From: CAXBOO01 sp963977425
Lineage (GTDB): Bacteria; Bacteroidota; Bacteroidia; Flavobacteriales_D; Luteibaculaceae
DNA: 64,000 nucleotides
Assembly (NCBI GenBank): GCA_963977425.1
Contig: CAXBOO010000003.1
Coordinates: forward strand, 310,001-374,000
Direction of reading: 5' to 3'
Numbering within the stretch: position 1 is the first letter of the stretch; each line of letters begins with the position of its first letter. Shown piece after piece: positions 17,413 to 26,444 of this stretch. Both the position numbers and the translations under genes were made by a program. A model generated the notes under the pieces. It had not been told where the DNA came from and made no database searches. It saw only the letters and a program-made list of their open reading frames with translations.

Positions 17413-17871
17413 TTAAAACAATCCTGCCATTAATGTACCGAATAAAAATACAAGGACATACAAACTCATTATTACGATTGAAAGTATACCAACATATTGA
17501 AAATGATTATTCAAGAATTTGAAAGCTCTAGTCGCGCCCATACTATCCTTATTGGATAAGGTTAACTTCATTTCTGAAGAAAATTTAAACAAAGTATAGG
17601 TTGGATACACATAAAGCCCCGCAAAAAACAAATAGATTATTGTAATGAAGAAAGTTGGAACCGGCATGGACTGATTGTACATTGAGTCATTTAATGCCGC
17701 AAAAATGGTCCCTATTGTCAACGCTAATACTATCATCAAACCAATTCCAATTGCCCCCATGATGGCAAAAAATTTAGTCCATTTTCTAATGCCATTCAAA
17801 TAGCTCATTGCTTCTGAATTCAATATCAAGTTTGACTCTGTATTAACTGTTTCTGTAGAGATATTTTCCAT
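17413..17871 (-). CDS. DUF5362 family membrane protein
   Basis: A 152-aa protein with a polar N-terminus and three to four hydrophobic helices (about residues 30-60, 72-95 and 122-150). The order of helices and the loop KFSSEMKLTLSNKDSMGATRAFKFLNNHFQYVGI match the DUF5362 family of Bacteroidota, which has no known function. The gene sits between the pentapeptide-repeat gene and the NYN-LOTUS gene on the same strand; the 53 bases before it could carry its promoter. Confidence 0.75.
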   Translation of the reverse strand: MENISTETVNTESNLILNSEAMSYLNGIRKWTKFFAIMGAIGIGLMIVLALTIGTIFAALNDSMYNQSMPVPTFFITIIYLFFAGLYVYPTYTLFKFSSEMKLTLSNKDSMGATRAFKFLNNHFQYVGILSIVIMSLYVLVFLFGTLMAGLF

Positions 17872-17924
17872 TGTTAAACATTTATGAAACCCAAAGTAAC
17901 ATCTTTATAGAATCAATACAACTC

Positions 17925-18491
17925 TTAATCTATTTTAATCTTAGCAAAATCCAATAACCCCGCTAAATTGTCGGAAGAAAAATTTGCATTTTTAATGTTG
18001 TTTTGAATTGGATGAATGCTGTAGTTTTTGGCGTCTAAAAATACTGCTCCACCGAGGTTAGTATTTTCAAAAATGGCCCCACTTAAATCAGATCCAGTAA
18101 AATAACTTTTGCTCAATTCGCATTCTACAAAATCACATTCATGCAATTGGCAATTTTTAAAAATTTGACCCGTCAACTTCATTTTGTAGAATGAAGCCAT
18201 ATTCAGCAGGCAATTTTCAAAATATAACTTCAATAAAAATGCATTACAATCTTCAAAACGAAGGCCCAATAATTTGCAATTGACAAACCGAACATCTTTG
18301 AATGAGGTATTATCGAGCTTAGCCAAAGACAAGTCACAATCAATGAATTCGCATTCAGAAAAGATATAGCCCGATAAATTCAATTCATTGAAATTGCAGT
18401 TGGTAAATTGACAAACATCGTACTCTGCTATTTGCAAATCTTTCAACTGATTAAATTCTTCGTTATCGATATATTCTAAATCTCGTCGCAT
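17925..18491 (-). CDS. Pentapeptide-repeat protein
   Basis: A 188-aa cytoplasmic protein built almost wholly of pentapeptide repeats A(D/N)LxX-like units with strong cysteine and phenylalanine content: CQFTNCNFNELNLSGYIFSE, CDLSLAKLDNTSFKDV, CDFVECELSKSYFTGSDLSG. Such sequences fold into a right-handed quadrilateral beta-helix. The shape and length resemble Qnr/McbG proteins that mimic DNA and bind gyrase, but I see nothing that proves this role. The gene begins directly after the SDR stop codon (no spacer), so the two are translated from one message. Confidence 0.88.
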   Translation of the reverse strand: MRRDLEYIDNEEFNQLKDLQIAEYDVCQFTNCNFNELNLSGYIFSECEFIDCDLSLAKLDNTSFKDVRFVNCKLLGLRFEDCNAFLLKLYFENCLLNMASFYKMKLTGQIFKNCQLHECDFVECELSKSYFTGSDLSGAIFENTNLGGAVFLDAKNYSIHPIQNNIKNANFSSDNLAGLLDFAKIKID

Positions 18492-19286
18492 TTATTCAAA
18501 AGTTTTTAGACTTTGGATTAAATCAGGGTGCAAAAACACATAATTCAATGCTGTTTTTAATTTTTGATTCGAAATGATTTTCCCTGAATTGATATCATTC
18601 GAATGTATAAACTTTGGACTCGGCAAATCTAATAATGCTTTCGCCTCTTTATAAAAATGTTCTCTATTAGGATGCGTGTCTGCAGCTGCATGAAACACTT
18701 CATTCCATGCCTCAAAATTTAAAATAGCTTGAATTATACCAATACAATCTTGAAGATGTATGAAGTTTACAACGCCTTCAGGATTTGGAATAGGTTTGTC
18801 TATAAAGAACCTACCAGGGTGTCGATTAGGGCCCATCAAACCAGAAAAACGCAAAATGGTACTTTGAAATGACTTGGATTGCGTAAACAAAGCTTCTATT
18901 TCTATTAGCGGACTGTTATTGAGTATACTTTCTTCAGTAACTAAACCATTTACTGAATGGTAAACAGATGTAGAACTAACAAAAATTAAATGTTTAATAT
19001 TTGATTTAGAAATACTTTCTACCAAAAATCTAAACGCGTCAACATCCTTTGATGGAATGCATACAATTGCAGCATCAGCATTGTATAATTTAGAATCTAT
19101 TATCGAATCACCTAAATGATAAGTGCACGGTGTAATGCCAAATTCTTTGAGGATAGAATACCGGTTTTCACGAGTAGTTGTACCTATTACAGAATATCCA
19201 TTGCGAACAAGACTAGCTCCCAAAGGCAACCCCAACCATCCACAACCAAATATGGCTATCGTTTTGTCCAACGACTGTTTTTCCAT
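18492..19286 (-). CDS. SDR family NAD(P)-binding protein (YeeZ-like)
   Basis: A 264-aa Rossmann-fold protein. The N-terminal nucleotide-binding motif IFGCGWLGLPLG (about residues 10-21), then VIGTTTRE and LIFVSSTSVY, fit the atypical SDR group typified by YeeZ, annotated as NAD-dependent epimerase/dehydratase-like. The YxxxK dyad of classical SDRs is not evident, as in that group, so the substrate is unknown. I chose the start at 19286 (MEKQSLDKTIAIFG); an upstream ATG at 19319 is possible. With the chosen start it overlaps the end of rlmF by 31 bases, and its stop abuts the pentapeptide gene. Confidence 0.8.
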   Translation of the reverse strand: MEKQSLDKTIAIFGCGWLGLPLGASLVRNGYSVIGTTTRENRYSILKEFGITPCTYHLGDSIIDSKLYNADAAIVCIPSKDVDAFRFLVESISKSNIKHLIFVSSTSVYHSVNGLVTEESILNNSPLIEIEALFTQSKSFQSTILRFSGLMGPNRHPGRFFIDKPIPNPEGVVNFIHLQDCIGIIQAILNFEAWNEVFHAAADTHPNREHFYKEAKALLDLPSPKFIHSNDINSGKIISNQKLKTALNYVFLHPDLIQSLKTFE

Positions 19287-20215
19287 AGGAGTTGCTCTTC
19301 CTGATTTAAGAACGTCCACATAATAACACGGCTATTTTTATTTCCTTGTGCCATATTCAACGTTCTTACATCGGTAGCACCAAGTTTTTTTATTGCCTTT
19401 TGTAAATCGCGAACATTGTCTTTTTTAGAGATCAAACTAGAGAACCAAAAAACATTTTCAGCAAAGTTTTTACTCTCCTTTATTAACTTACTTACAAATT
19501 GTCTTTCTCCTCCAGGGCAATACAATTCGTTGCTTTGCCCACCAAAATTCAATGCACTATTGCCTTTTGTTTCAATACCAAGGTTTTTGTTTTTCCTTTC
19601 ATTCCCTTCTTTGGCATCTTTAGCTGAAGCATGGAAAGGCGGATTGCAAACCACAAGATCTACTTTGTCAATTTTTTCAATAATACCGTACAGTAAATCT
19701 CTGTCTCTACTTTGTTTTTTGACTTTTAAGTTTTCAGATAAATCGTTTTGAGCAAAAATTTCTTTTGCTGATGCTAATGCACCTTCATCAATGTCACTTC
19801 CTATAAATGACCAACCATATTCGCAGTGAGCTATGATAGGATAAATGGCATTCGCTCCTACTCCTACATCAACACATTTAACATTAGGTCCTTCAGGTAT
19901 TTTTCCAAAATTCGATCCTGCCAAAACATCAGCTATACGATGAATGTATTCGGCTCGACCAGGAATTGGTGGACAAAGATAATTTTCAGGTATTTCCCAA
20001 TACTTTAGATTGTAATGGTTGAACAACAATGCTTTGTTGAGAGCTATAACAGCTTCTGGATTTGAAAAATCTATCGTTTCTCCTCCGTGAACATTGGTTG
20101 TTATATACTTTGCTAAATCTGGTAATGACGCACACAAAGCTTCAAAATTATATTGGCCTTGGTGTTTGTTTCTTGGATGAAAACTAATTTTTTCGTTTGC
20201 AGCAGATTTATTCAT
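19256..20215 (-). CDS. rlmF: 23S rRNA (adenine(1618)-N6)-methyltransferase
   Basis: A 319-aa SAM-dependent methyltransferase that modifies A1618 of 23S rRNA. The N-terminal block FHPRNKHQGQYNFEALC and the later FSNPEAVIALNKALL are typical of RlmF; the SAM site lies in VDVGVGANAIYP and the catalytic N6-adenine motif is NPPF (about residues 190-193). I chose ATG 20215, which gives the family's usual start MNKSA; the longer frame to 20257 lies inside the upstream gene. The start overlaps the end of the DUF1456 gene by eight bases, so the two are translationally coupled. Confidence 0.92.
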   Translation of the reverse strand: MNKSAANEKISFHPRNKHQGQYNFEALCASLPDLAKYITTNVHGGETIDFSNPEAVIALNKALLFNHYNLKYWEIPENYLCPPIPGRAEYIHRIADVLAGSNFGKIPEGPNVKCVDVGVGANAIYPIIAHCEYGWSFIGSDIDEGALASAKEIFAQNDLSENLKVKKQSRDRDLLYGIIEKIDKVDLVVCNPPFHASAKDAKEGNERKNKNLGIETKGNSALNFGGQSNELYCPGGERQFVSKLIKESKNFAENVFWFSSLISKKDNVRDLQKAIKKLGATDVRTLNMAQGNKNSRVIMWTFLNQEEQLLWKNSRWTKR

Positions 20216-20675
20216 TTTCACCTCGCTCTTGTTTTTGTAATCCTTGTAAAAAAACACGCAAAACTTGGTCTAGACATTCTCTATATTGACTTTGTTTTGG
20301 GTTTCTGAAAAAAGCACTGAGCTCGTGTTTGCTTAAATTAAAATCAGCCAACTTCATCAAATCCAACATATCATGATCTTTTAAGTTCAAAGCAATTTTC
20401 AGCTTTCTAAGAATCATGTTGTTGTTCAGTTTTTTTTCAATCGGCATGGGAGGACCGTCCTTCTTTCCTCTTTTACTTATTATCAATCCATTTAAAAAAG
20501 CAGCCAATTGATCGTCTGGAATAGGTCGAAACTGTTCGTCAGTATCTTTTTTCAACCAATCACTAACTTGTGCTCTACTTACCGCAACGTCTGCTAATTC
20601 AAAAATTGAGATCATGTCATCGTCACCAAAGTTGAAAGTGTAACGTAATCGGCGTAAAACATCGTTTTTAGTCAT
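20208..20675 (-). CDS. DUF1456 family protein (YehS-like)
   Basis: A 155-aa soluble protein of two similar halves, each beginning with a helix-rich segment: NDVLRRLRYTFNFGDDDMISIF and NMILRKLKIALNLKDHDMLDLM, followed by LADVAVSRAQVSDWLKK and LADFNLSKHELSAFFRN. This internal duplication is characteristic of DUF1456/YehS, whose function is unknown. The start at 20675 is chosen because the longer open frame, to 20840, only arises by reading through the tRNA-Arg gene. It heads a compact run with rlmF, the SDR gene and the pentapeptide gene. Confidence 0.88.
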   Translation of the reverse strand: MTKNDVLRRLRYTFNFGDDDMISIFELADVAVSRAQVSDWLKKDTDEQFRPIPDDQLAAFLNGLIISKRGKKDGPPMPIEKKLNNNMILRKLKIALNLKDHDMLDLMKLADFNLSKHELSAFFRNPKQSQYRECLDQVLRVFLQGLQKQERGENE

Positions 20676-20733
20676 ATTATCTGATTGGATACTGTTTGAT
20701 ACAACAAATATGGCATTAAAAATGCGCATAAAT

Positions 20734-20767
20734 AAAAAAAGGAAGCTTCGATTGAAACTTCCTTTTA
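20734..20767 (-). terminator. Terminator after tRNA-Arg
   Basis: On the minus strand AAGGAAG and CTTCCTT arms (about 20766-20758 and 20745-20739) close a 12-nt loop and are followed by a run of T. It sits a few bases after the tRNA 3' end and separates it from the DUF1456 gene. Confidence 0.75.
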
Positions 20768-20772
20768 TTTTG

Positions 20773-20846
20773 TGACCGCGACAGGATTCAAACCTGTAAC
20801 CTTCTGAGCCGTAATCAGATGCGCTATTCAGTTGCGCCACGCAGCC
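20773..20846 (-). tRNA. tRNA-Arg (anticodon ACG)
   Basis: A 74-nt cloverleaf. Acceptor arm GGCTGCG pairs with CGCGGTC (two G-U pairs), the anticodon stem TCTGA/TCAGA encloses the loop TTACGGC with anticodon ACG, and the T arm is ACAGG/CCTGT around TTTGAAT. The discriminator base is A and CCA is not encoded, as usual in Bacteroidota. It lies 28 bases after the clpS stop and has its own promoter and terminator. Confidence 0.95.
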
Positions 20847-20860
20847 ATTGAATTCGAGTG

Positions 20861-20868
20861 CAAATATA
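20861..20868 (-). promoter_or_regulatory. -7 promoter element of tRNA-Arg
   Basis: TATATTTG on the minus strand is a perfect TAnnTTTG element 14 bases before the tRNA 5' end, which would leave a short 5' leader. A TCTG resembling the -33 TTTG lies 17 bases further upstream, inside the clpS 3' end. Confidence 0.55.
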
Positions 20869-20874
20869 TAAATA

Positions 20875-21165
20875 TTATTTAACTACAGATGATAATCCCC
20901 GTCTATTCATTTCTCTTGATATGCCCAACATGCTGTCGTGGTCGCCTTTTTTGACTGAACATTGACCTTTATAATGCACAAGCACAGCGCATTGCTCTGC
21001 TTGTACTTCATTATGATCGCACAAATCAATTAGCGTATCAATTACAAAATCAAATGTATTATGATCGTCATTGAACAATACCACTTCACTTCCATCGTCC
21101 AGAATAATGTCGAGGCTAATCTCTTCATCCACCTCTGTATCAACTGAATACTTCGTGTTGAGCAT
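20875..21165 (-). CDS. clpS: ATP-dependent Clp protease adaptor
   Basis: A 96-aa adaptor that delivers N-degron substrates to the Clp unfoldase. The conserved core VVLFNDDHNTFDFVIDTL and the later HYKGQCSVKKG match ClpS; the NDD(H)NT segment is the substrate-binding region. I chose the start at 21165 (MLNTKYS), four bases after the stop of the large exported protein gene; an upstream ATG at 21240 would add 25 residues overlapping that gene. The partner unfoldase here is probably ClpC at 51571. The gene closes the tpiA-prmA run and is followed by tRNA-Arg. Confidence 0.93.
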   Translation of the reverse strand: MLNTKYSVDTEVDEEISLDIILDDGSEVVLFNDDHNTFDFVIDTLIDLCDHNEVQAEQCAVLVHYKGQCSVKKGDHDSMLGISREMNRRGLSSVVK

Positions 21166-21169
21166 TGGA

Positions 21170-24100
21170 TTAGTTAAAGTTTTCAAGGAATACACTTTTT
21201 TGCTGCTTACTGGCATCTGTAAATCTATAACTTGTTTCATTCTTCTTCGTTTTCTTAACCTTATCTCCGTCTTTTAGTTCGGTCAATCTGGTTGTGTATA
21301 CTTCGTCGGTTGAAGTTGTTTCCAATCTTGGATCTGTGTCTTGTTTGTATCTAAAGTAATACCAAGTTTGACCATTCACTTCGAAATACAAATTTAAGTC
21401 ATTTCCACTTTTCAGCTTTCGAATACGCAAATTTCCTTTTAAACTAGCAAATGGTTTGTAGTCGCCAACACTTGCAAGCTTTAATAAACCACGGTTTACG
21501 AAGGCCAAACTATTTTCATCCCATACGAAATCTACTCCTGCAAAAATGAAAGGAACAGAGGACAACGACTTAGGGTATTTGTCGATTTTACCAGATGTAT
21601 TGAATTCTTCAACCACTTTCTTAGCATCTTTTTCTGGCAACCATGCTTTCAAACCATCTACATAGTAAGACGATCCAACATCGAAACTTTGTAAGAACGG
21701 GTTGGTTTCGAAGCTAGCAGCTACATTTTCAAGCATCTTGTCGTCGAAGAAGAAATCCAACTTCATGGCACCTGACAAAGTTGCCTTTTTGGTTTTGCTA
21801 TCGTAAGTCGATTTTCCAAATACATTGGCTTCAACCTGACCTAGATCAATACCAAAGTCATGCAATCCTTCTGAAGACAAGTTACATGTCTCAATATTCA
21901 AGGCTATGATGTTTCCAACAGCCTCTTTATTGTAACGCTCTTCCGAGCCTATTTTATAGCTTTTGTCAGCATCATCGTACCATAAGAATCCGTTTGCACT
22001 GATTAGGCTTCTATCGGCGCTGTTATCTTTAGCGGATAAAAAGGCTGGATACAATTCGTTGGTCTTTTCATTGATGGTTAAACCAACTGACAATACTTTG
22101 CCTGAGTCACCCATCATTTTCTCTCCTACAGGAATTCTAGCATTTTTTGGATCTACTTGTCCTTCAAATGCAAACCAATTGTTGGCAATTTCTGTACAGT
22201 TGCTCTTAATTCTAGTCGTTCCATTAAAACTCAAACCTTTTTCTTGAGCATATAATTTCACACCACCTCTATAATCAAAAAACGAGTTGATTTTGAAATT
22301 TTGATCATCAGGAATAACACCTTCTGCAACGGTATGGCTATCAACAACAGCAATGTCTTCAAAAGCAATTTGTTGTTTTTTACCAAACTCATCGATATAG
22401 TCATACTTTCCTCTTCCTAGATATTTTTTACGTCCTATAACTTCAACAGTAGCTTCGAATATATTGTGGAATTTATTCACATAATCGGCTGTAATGGTTG
22501 CGTTTTGGAACGTCTCCATTTGTGCTGCAGCCAAGATGGTTACTTTTCCATCGCCTGGTTGTATGTAGGCATCACCACTTTGAATGTGTTTCACTTTCTC
22601 AGCTTTTATGGTGTAATCGTTGATATCGAATACAGCTATTGGAGCTACAAATCGCAAAGAATCTTGATCTGGATGGATGGACATTAAATTAGATGCCAAT
22701 GACGAATCGCTTTCTGTTGCTTGTACAGATGATGTCATTTCTATCTTCTGATCATCAATCTGCCATAAGTATTTATCCATAAAAGCAACGTATTGGTTCT
22801 TTGGGAATTTCACTTCGCTGGTACTGATGTCATTCGCAATAAACTCACCTATTTTAGTTTCAAAATTGATGTTCATGGTAACATTCGATGTAGTCAAAGC
22901 TAATACATCGGTCCCTCGTTCGTACAATTTGAAATCAGCTTCTTTTGAACTTGCCATATTGGCTGCCAAACGAATATTGTCGGCAGTAGCAGTACCATTG
23001 TACATTTCAATATTTCCATTGTGGATCAATTCTTTGCTGTTAAGTTTCAGAACACCACTTACTTTAGCTTGACCACTGTAGGCTACAAAGTCGCTCTTTA
23101 TGCTTGTAGCAGTCATGTAGTTGTCATTCTTATTCAAGAAAAATTGGAAATCAGTTCCTGTAAAGTCGGGCGTTGATGGATTGGCTAGACTTTTAGTATT
23201 AACAACACTTTGAGCTACACCATATGTACTATCGGGCAAGAAGTTAAAACGTTTCGATTCACTAGTAGATGTTACAAATTTAAGCGAGCCACTTCCTTGC
23301 AATCCACCCGTTTCTGTCATTTGTATATTGTCGGTAAAGATGGTTTTATCATCATACAATGCTAAACCAGATTCAGATGTGCTGTAATTGATACCCAACG
23401 AAAAGTCGTCCATGATTTTTAGGTCGCTTTTAATGTCAGGAAAAATTCCTCCTGTAACCATTTTACCACCAAAACGAGTGTTTTCCATTGTTAATTCATC
23501 CAATGAATCCAATTCAAAGGGATTGATTTCGAAATAGAAATTATCGCGTTTATACACACCGCCATTGATTCCCTTTTTATCGTAATAGACGTAGGATTTT
23601 TCGGTGCTATTCAAGATAGGGAAATTGCTTTTGTAGGCTTCTTTCCCACTTTTATTGTCTGGTCGATCAATTTGAAGTGTCCCAACCAAATCTTCAATAC
23701 TTGTTCTAACACGAATGAACTTATCGTTATCGTTTTTAACACTGATTTTAACCGAGTCAACTTTATTTAAGTTGATCGTAAATTTTTCATACGAAAAGAA
23801 GATGCTATCACCATAAAAGTCAAGGTTTCCAGCTTGTACTACCCCTTCGAATTCCATATCAAGGTTTTTCTTAATGGTAAGCGTTTCAGTCCCTTTGTTG
23901 GCATACATGGCTACCGCTTGAGAATCTGACAACGGCACTTTTCTTACACCAATAATATCCAGATTGTAATCTGCTAAATTCAATTTCGCATTGAAATCTG
24001 TTCCCTTAGGTGCTGAGCTTAAGAAATAGATGTTATCAAAATCTTTTACCTGATTGGCGGCATCTATAAAGTCGAAAAACTTTTGCTTAACCTGTACTTT

Positions 24101-25591
24101 TTTGGTGAAGATATTGTAGAAGATAAACCCTTTGTTAGCGAAACCTATCAAGTTTCTAATAGCATCTTCCTCTGACATTTGAGCTGCAGAAGAAAAGGAT
24201 TTTATTGAAAAATAAGGACCGTAACCTTGAGCACATTTTTGCAAAGCGTTAAAACCTGCTCCACCATAACCCGTTAAAGATTTATATCGATTAATATCAA
24301 AGAAGTTAGACGATTCAAAAGAGGCTCTTTTTGATGCTTCACCTTGCAAACTTCCAAAACCAATGAAGTCTTCGGTTGTGTTCCAAAATAAGCGTTGAAC
24401 AAAAAAGTCCATATTGTGGTAACTGCTAAAAAACGGTGCTTCCCCCACTCCTTCATCGTTACGAATCATTTCTACTTTATTGCTCCCAGCAAAATATTTA
24501 AAGCTCAAACCAGGATGATATAAACTGTCTTCTTTTCCTAACCTTAGCATTACTTCTGCTGGATTAGCAAAGATTTTCGCTGTATCGATTTCGAAATTAG
24601 TTCCCGAAACACGCATTACGGCAACACCATCTTTCATGAATTCAACATACCCAGGATTTTCGGCACTATTGAAGCCCTCTAATTGTCCACCTCTTAGTGC
24701 AAAACCACCGTTGTAGTTAACGTTAGGCACAATATTTTCTATTAATATTTTGTCAGAAACAGTTTCAAAACTTGGATAACGTGGTTTGCTTGTTCCAGCA
24801 GTACTCAGTTTTTCTTTAACCTTACCCCATTTCTCTTCTGGTAAAAATTCGGAAGTAACTTTTGCTGAATCTAAATTGAAAAAAGAAGCCTTGCATTTGA
24901 TGCTTGCATTGTAAAAATCAGCGTAGTTCCCACTTTTAGATAATCCCGCTTTTTCCCAACTAATACGGCCTTTTTCTATTTCCAATCGATTGTTATCTAT
25001 TGCATAATAACCGTTTACATTATACAAATTACTACTATCGCCTTTGGTAGAAATGATTAGTTCTGCGCCTTTCAACTTTAAAATAGGGTCTTTTCCATCT
25101 AAGGTTAATTGAGCTGATCCTGCTTTGAATCTCCAACGAACAGAGTTACTTGCGACAAATGTACCATCGTACCCAATGCCAGAAACTAAATCCAAAAAGA
25201 GCGTTAAATCCGATTTTGATTTCAGTTCTACTCCAGCTTCAAAAGCTTCAGAAGCCAAAGCATTATCGTTACCTAAATCACCGTTTTGTAACGCTAAAAA
25301 ACCTTCTGTTATTTGCAGTGCAAATGGATGAACAAACATTCTCTTTTTCAGCAATACTTCAGAAGCTTTGTACAATTTATTGCACGCAGATTCTGAAATT
25401 TTCGGATTCATGAAACGCTCCTTGAAATCTTTCTCGATGTAATCCTTAGCTAAATCGGCATCTTTTGCTTTAACAACACTACTAAGTGTCTTAAAAAAAT
25501 CTTCCTTATTTTTTGGAATCTCAGTAACACTTTGTGCTTGAACTGCTGAAAAGCCCAATAAAAGGCCCAGTAAAATGATGTTTTTCCACAT
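21170..25591 (-). CDS. Large exported protein of unknown function (1473 aa)
   Basis: The start at 25591 gives a clear signal peptide (MWKNIILLGLLLGF to AVQAQ), four bases after the prmA stop; an ATG at 25609 is possible. After a short helical region (about residues 25-130) nearly all of the protein is predicted beta-strand with repeated short units such as AELIISTKGDS, GNIEMYNGTATADNI, ATITADYVNKF, reminiscent of the LptA/OstA-like beta-taco or AsmA-type repeats, but I cannot name a family. There is no T9SS sorting domain and no lipobox, so it is probably periplasmic or outer-membrane associated. Similar long hypothetical proteins occur widely in Flavobacteriia, from memory. It is co-transcribed with prmA and clpS. 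Confidence 0.85.
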   Translation of the reverse strand: MWKNIILLGLLLGFSAVQAQSVTEIPKNKEDFFKTLSSVVKAKDADLAKDYIEKDFKERFMNPKISESACNKLYKASEVLLKKRMFVHPFALQITEGFLALQNGDLGNDNALASEAFEAGVELKSKSDLTLFLDLVSGIGYDGTFVASNSVRWRFKAGSAQLTLDGKDPILKLKGAELIISTKGDSSNLYNVNGYYAIDNNRLEIEKGRISWEKAGLSKSGNYADFYNASIKCKASFFNLDSAKVTSEFLPEEKWGKVKEKLSTAGTSKPRYPSFETVSDKILIENIVPNVNYNGGFALRGGQLEGFNSAENPGYVEFMKDGVAVMRVSGTNFEIDTAKIFANPAEVMLRLGKEDSLYHPGLSFKYFAGSNKVEMIRNDEGVGEAPFFSSYHNMDFFVQRLFWNTTEDFIGFGSLQGEASKRASFESSNFFDINRYKSLTGYGGAGFNALQKCAQGYGPYFSIKSFSSAAQMSEEDAIRNLIGFANKGFIFYNIFTKKVQVKQKFFDFIDAANQVKDFDNIYFLSSAPKGTDFNAKLNLADYNLDIIGVRKVPLSDSQAVAMYANKGTETLTIKKNLDMEFEGVVQAGNLDFYGDSIFFSYEKFTINLNKVDSVKISVKNDNDKFIRVRTSIEDLVGTLQIDRPDNKSGKEAYKSNFPILNSTEKSYVYYDKKGINGGVYKRDNFYFEINPFELDSLDELTMENTRFGGKMVTGGIFPDIKSDLKIMDDFSLGINYSTSESGLALYDDKTIFTDNIQMTETGGLQGSGSLKFVTSTSESKRFNFLPDSTYGVAQSVVNTKSLANPSTPDFTGTDFQFFLNKNDNYMTATSIKSDFVAYSGQAKVSGVLKLNSKELIHNGNIEMYNGTATADNIRLAANMASSKEADFKLYERGTDVLALTTSNVTMNINFETKIGEFIANDISTSEVKFPKNQYVAFMDKYLWQIDDQKIEMTSSVQATESDSSLASNLMSIHPDQDSLRFVAPIAVFDINDYTIKAEKVKHIQSGDAYIQPGDGKVTILAAAQMETFQNATITADYVNKFHNIFEATVEVIGRKKYLGRGKYDYIDEFGKKQQIAFEDIAVVDSHTVAEGVIPDDQNFKINSFFDYRGGVKLYAQEKGLSFNGTTRIKSNCTEIANNWFAFEGQVDPKNARIPVGEKMMGDSGKVLSVGLTINEKTNELYPAFLSAKDNSADRSLISANGFLWYDDADKSYKIGSEERYNKEAVGNIIALNIETCNLSSEGLHDFGIDLGQVEANVFGKSTYDSKTKKATLSGAMKLDFFFDDKMLENVAASFETNPFLQSFDVGSSYYVDGLKAWLPEKDAKKVVEEFNTSGKIDKYPKSLSSVPFIFAGVDFVWDENSLAFVNRGLLKLASVGDYKPFASLKGNLRIRKLKSGNDLNLYFEVNGQTWYYFRYKQDTDPRLETTSTDEVYTTRLTELKDGDKVKKTKKNETSYRFTDASKQQKSVFLENFN

Positions 25592-25595
25592 ATAA

Positions 25596-26444
25596 TTATA
25601 GTTTTTCAAGAACCAATCGGTTCCAAGTATTTCTTTCTTTTTGATCGATGCATTTCATATTGCATTCAACACCCTTTGCTACTAAAGCATCGATATCGGT
25701 TGCATAAAATCCACTCAAAACAAGACGTCCTCCAGCAACAATTTTTGAAGCCATTTCTGTCATTGTTTTCAATAATATATTGCGATTGATATTCGCTAGT
25801 ATTAAATCATAACCATCGGTTTTAGATTCGCTAATAGTACCTGTATAAACAGATTCTAAAACCACACCATTTTCATTCGCATTATCTAACGTGTTTTGTA
25901 CAGACCAATCTTCAATATCAAAAGCTTCAACAAATTCGGCATTTTGCATTTTAGCCAAAATGGCCAAAATTCCACTACCACAACCCGCATCCATAACACG
26001 TTTACCTTTCACATCATTATCCAAAACATATTCACACATCAAGTGAGTGGTTTCGTGGTGACCAGTTCCAAACGACATGCGAGGTGTTATACAAATGTTA
26101 TTTTCAAATCCATTTTCTTTTGGATGAAAATTAGCGTGTATCCGCAATCTTTTATCAATAGTAACTGGTTGGAAATTACTTTCCCATTCTTTATTCCAAT
26201 TGCTTTTTTCGACCGCTTGCAAACTAAATTCCACAGAAAACGGAAGTTGCTCTAATGCTTCTTTTGTAGAATTCTCTAGTTCTAACAATTGTATTTGAAG
26301 CTCATTGGTATAAGCATGCGCACAATTTGTATTCTCTTCATCCAATATATACGAACTGTATGGAAGCTCTTGAATAAAAGCTACTACAATGTCCCACCAA
26401 TCTTCAATGGCATCGTTTACTTTAAACTTAGCTGAATAAAACAT
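25596..26444 (-). CDS. prmA: Ribosomal protein L11 methyltransferase
   Basis: A 282-aa SAM-dependent methyltransferase that trimethylates ribosomal protein L11. The N-terminal substrate-binding domain (1-110) is followed by PRMSFGTGHHETT (about residues 121-133), the SAM motif DAGCGSGILAI (152-162) and ANINRNILL, all diagnostic of PrmA. It shares one base with the tpiA stop upstream and is followed four bases on by the large exported protein gene, so it sits in the middle of one transcript. Confidence 0.95.
   Translation of the reverse strand: MFYSAKFKVNDAIEDWWDIVVAFIQELPYSSYILDEENTNCAHAYTNELQIQLLELENSTKEALEQLPFSVEFSLQAVEKSNWNKEWESNFQPVTIDKRLRIHANFHPKENGFENNICITPRMSFGTGHHETTHLMCEYVLDNDVKGKRVMDAGCGSGILAILAKMQNAEFVEAFDIEDWSVQNTLDNANENGVVLESVYTGTISESKTDGYDLILANINRNILLKTMTEMASKIVAGGRLVLSGFYATDIDALVAKGVECNMKCIDQKERNTWNRLVLEKL

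Noticed and set aside
20676..20840. N-terminal extension of the DUF1456 protein up to 20840
   Set aside because: The extension is translation of the tRNA-Arg gene and its terminator; the N-terminal peptide is the well-known tRNA read-through artefact. The family start is at 20675.
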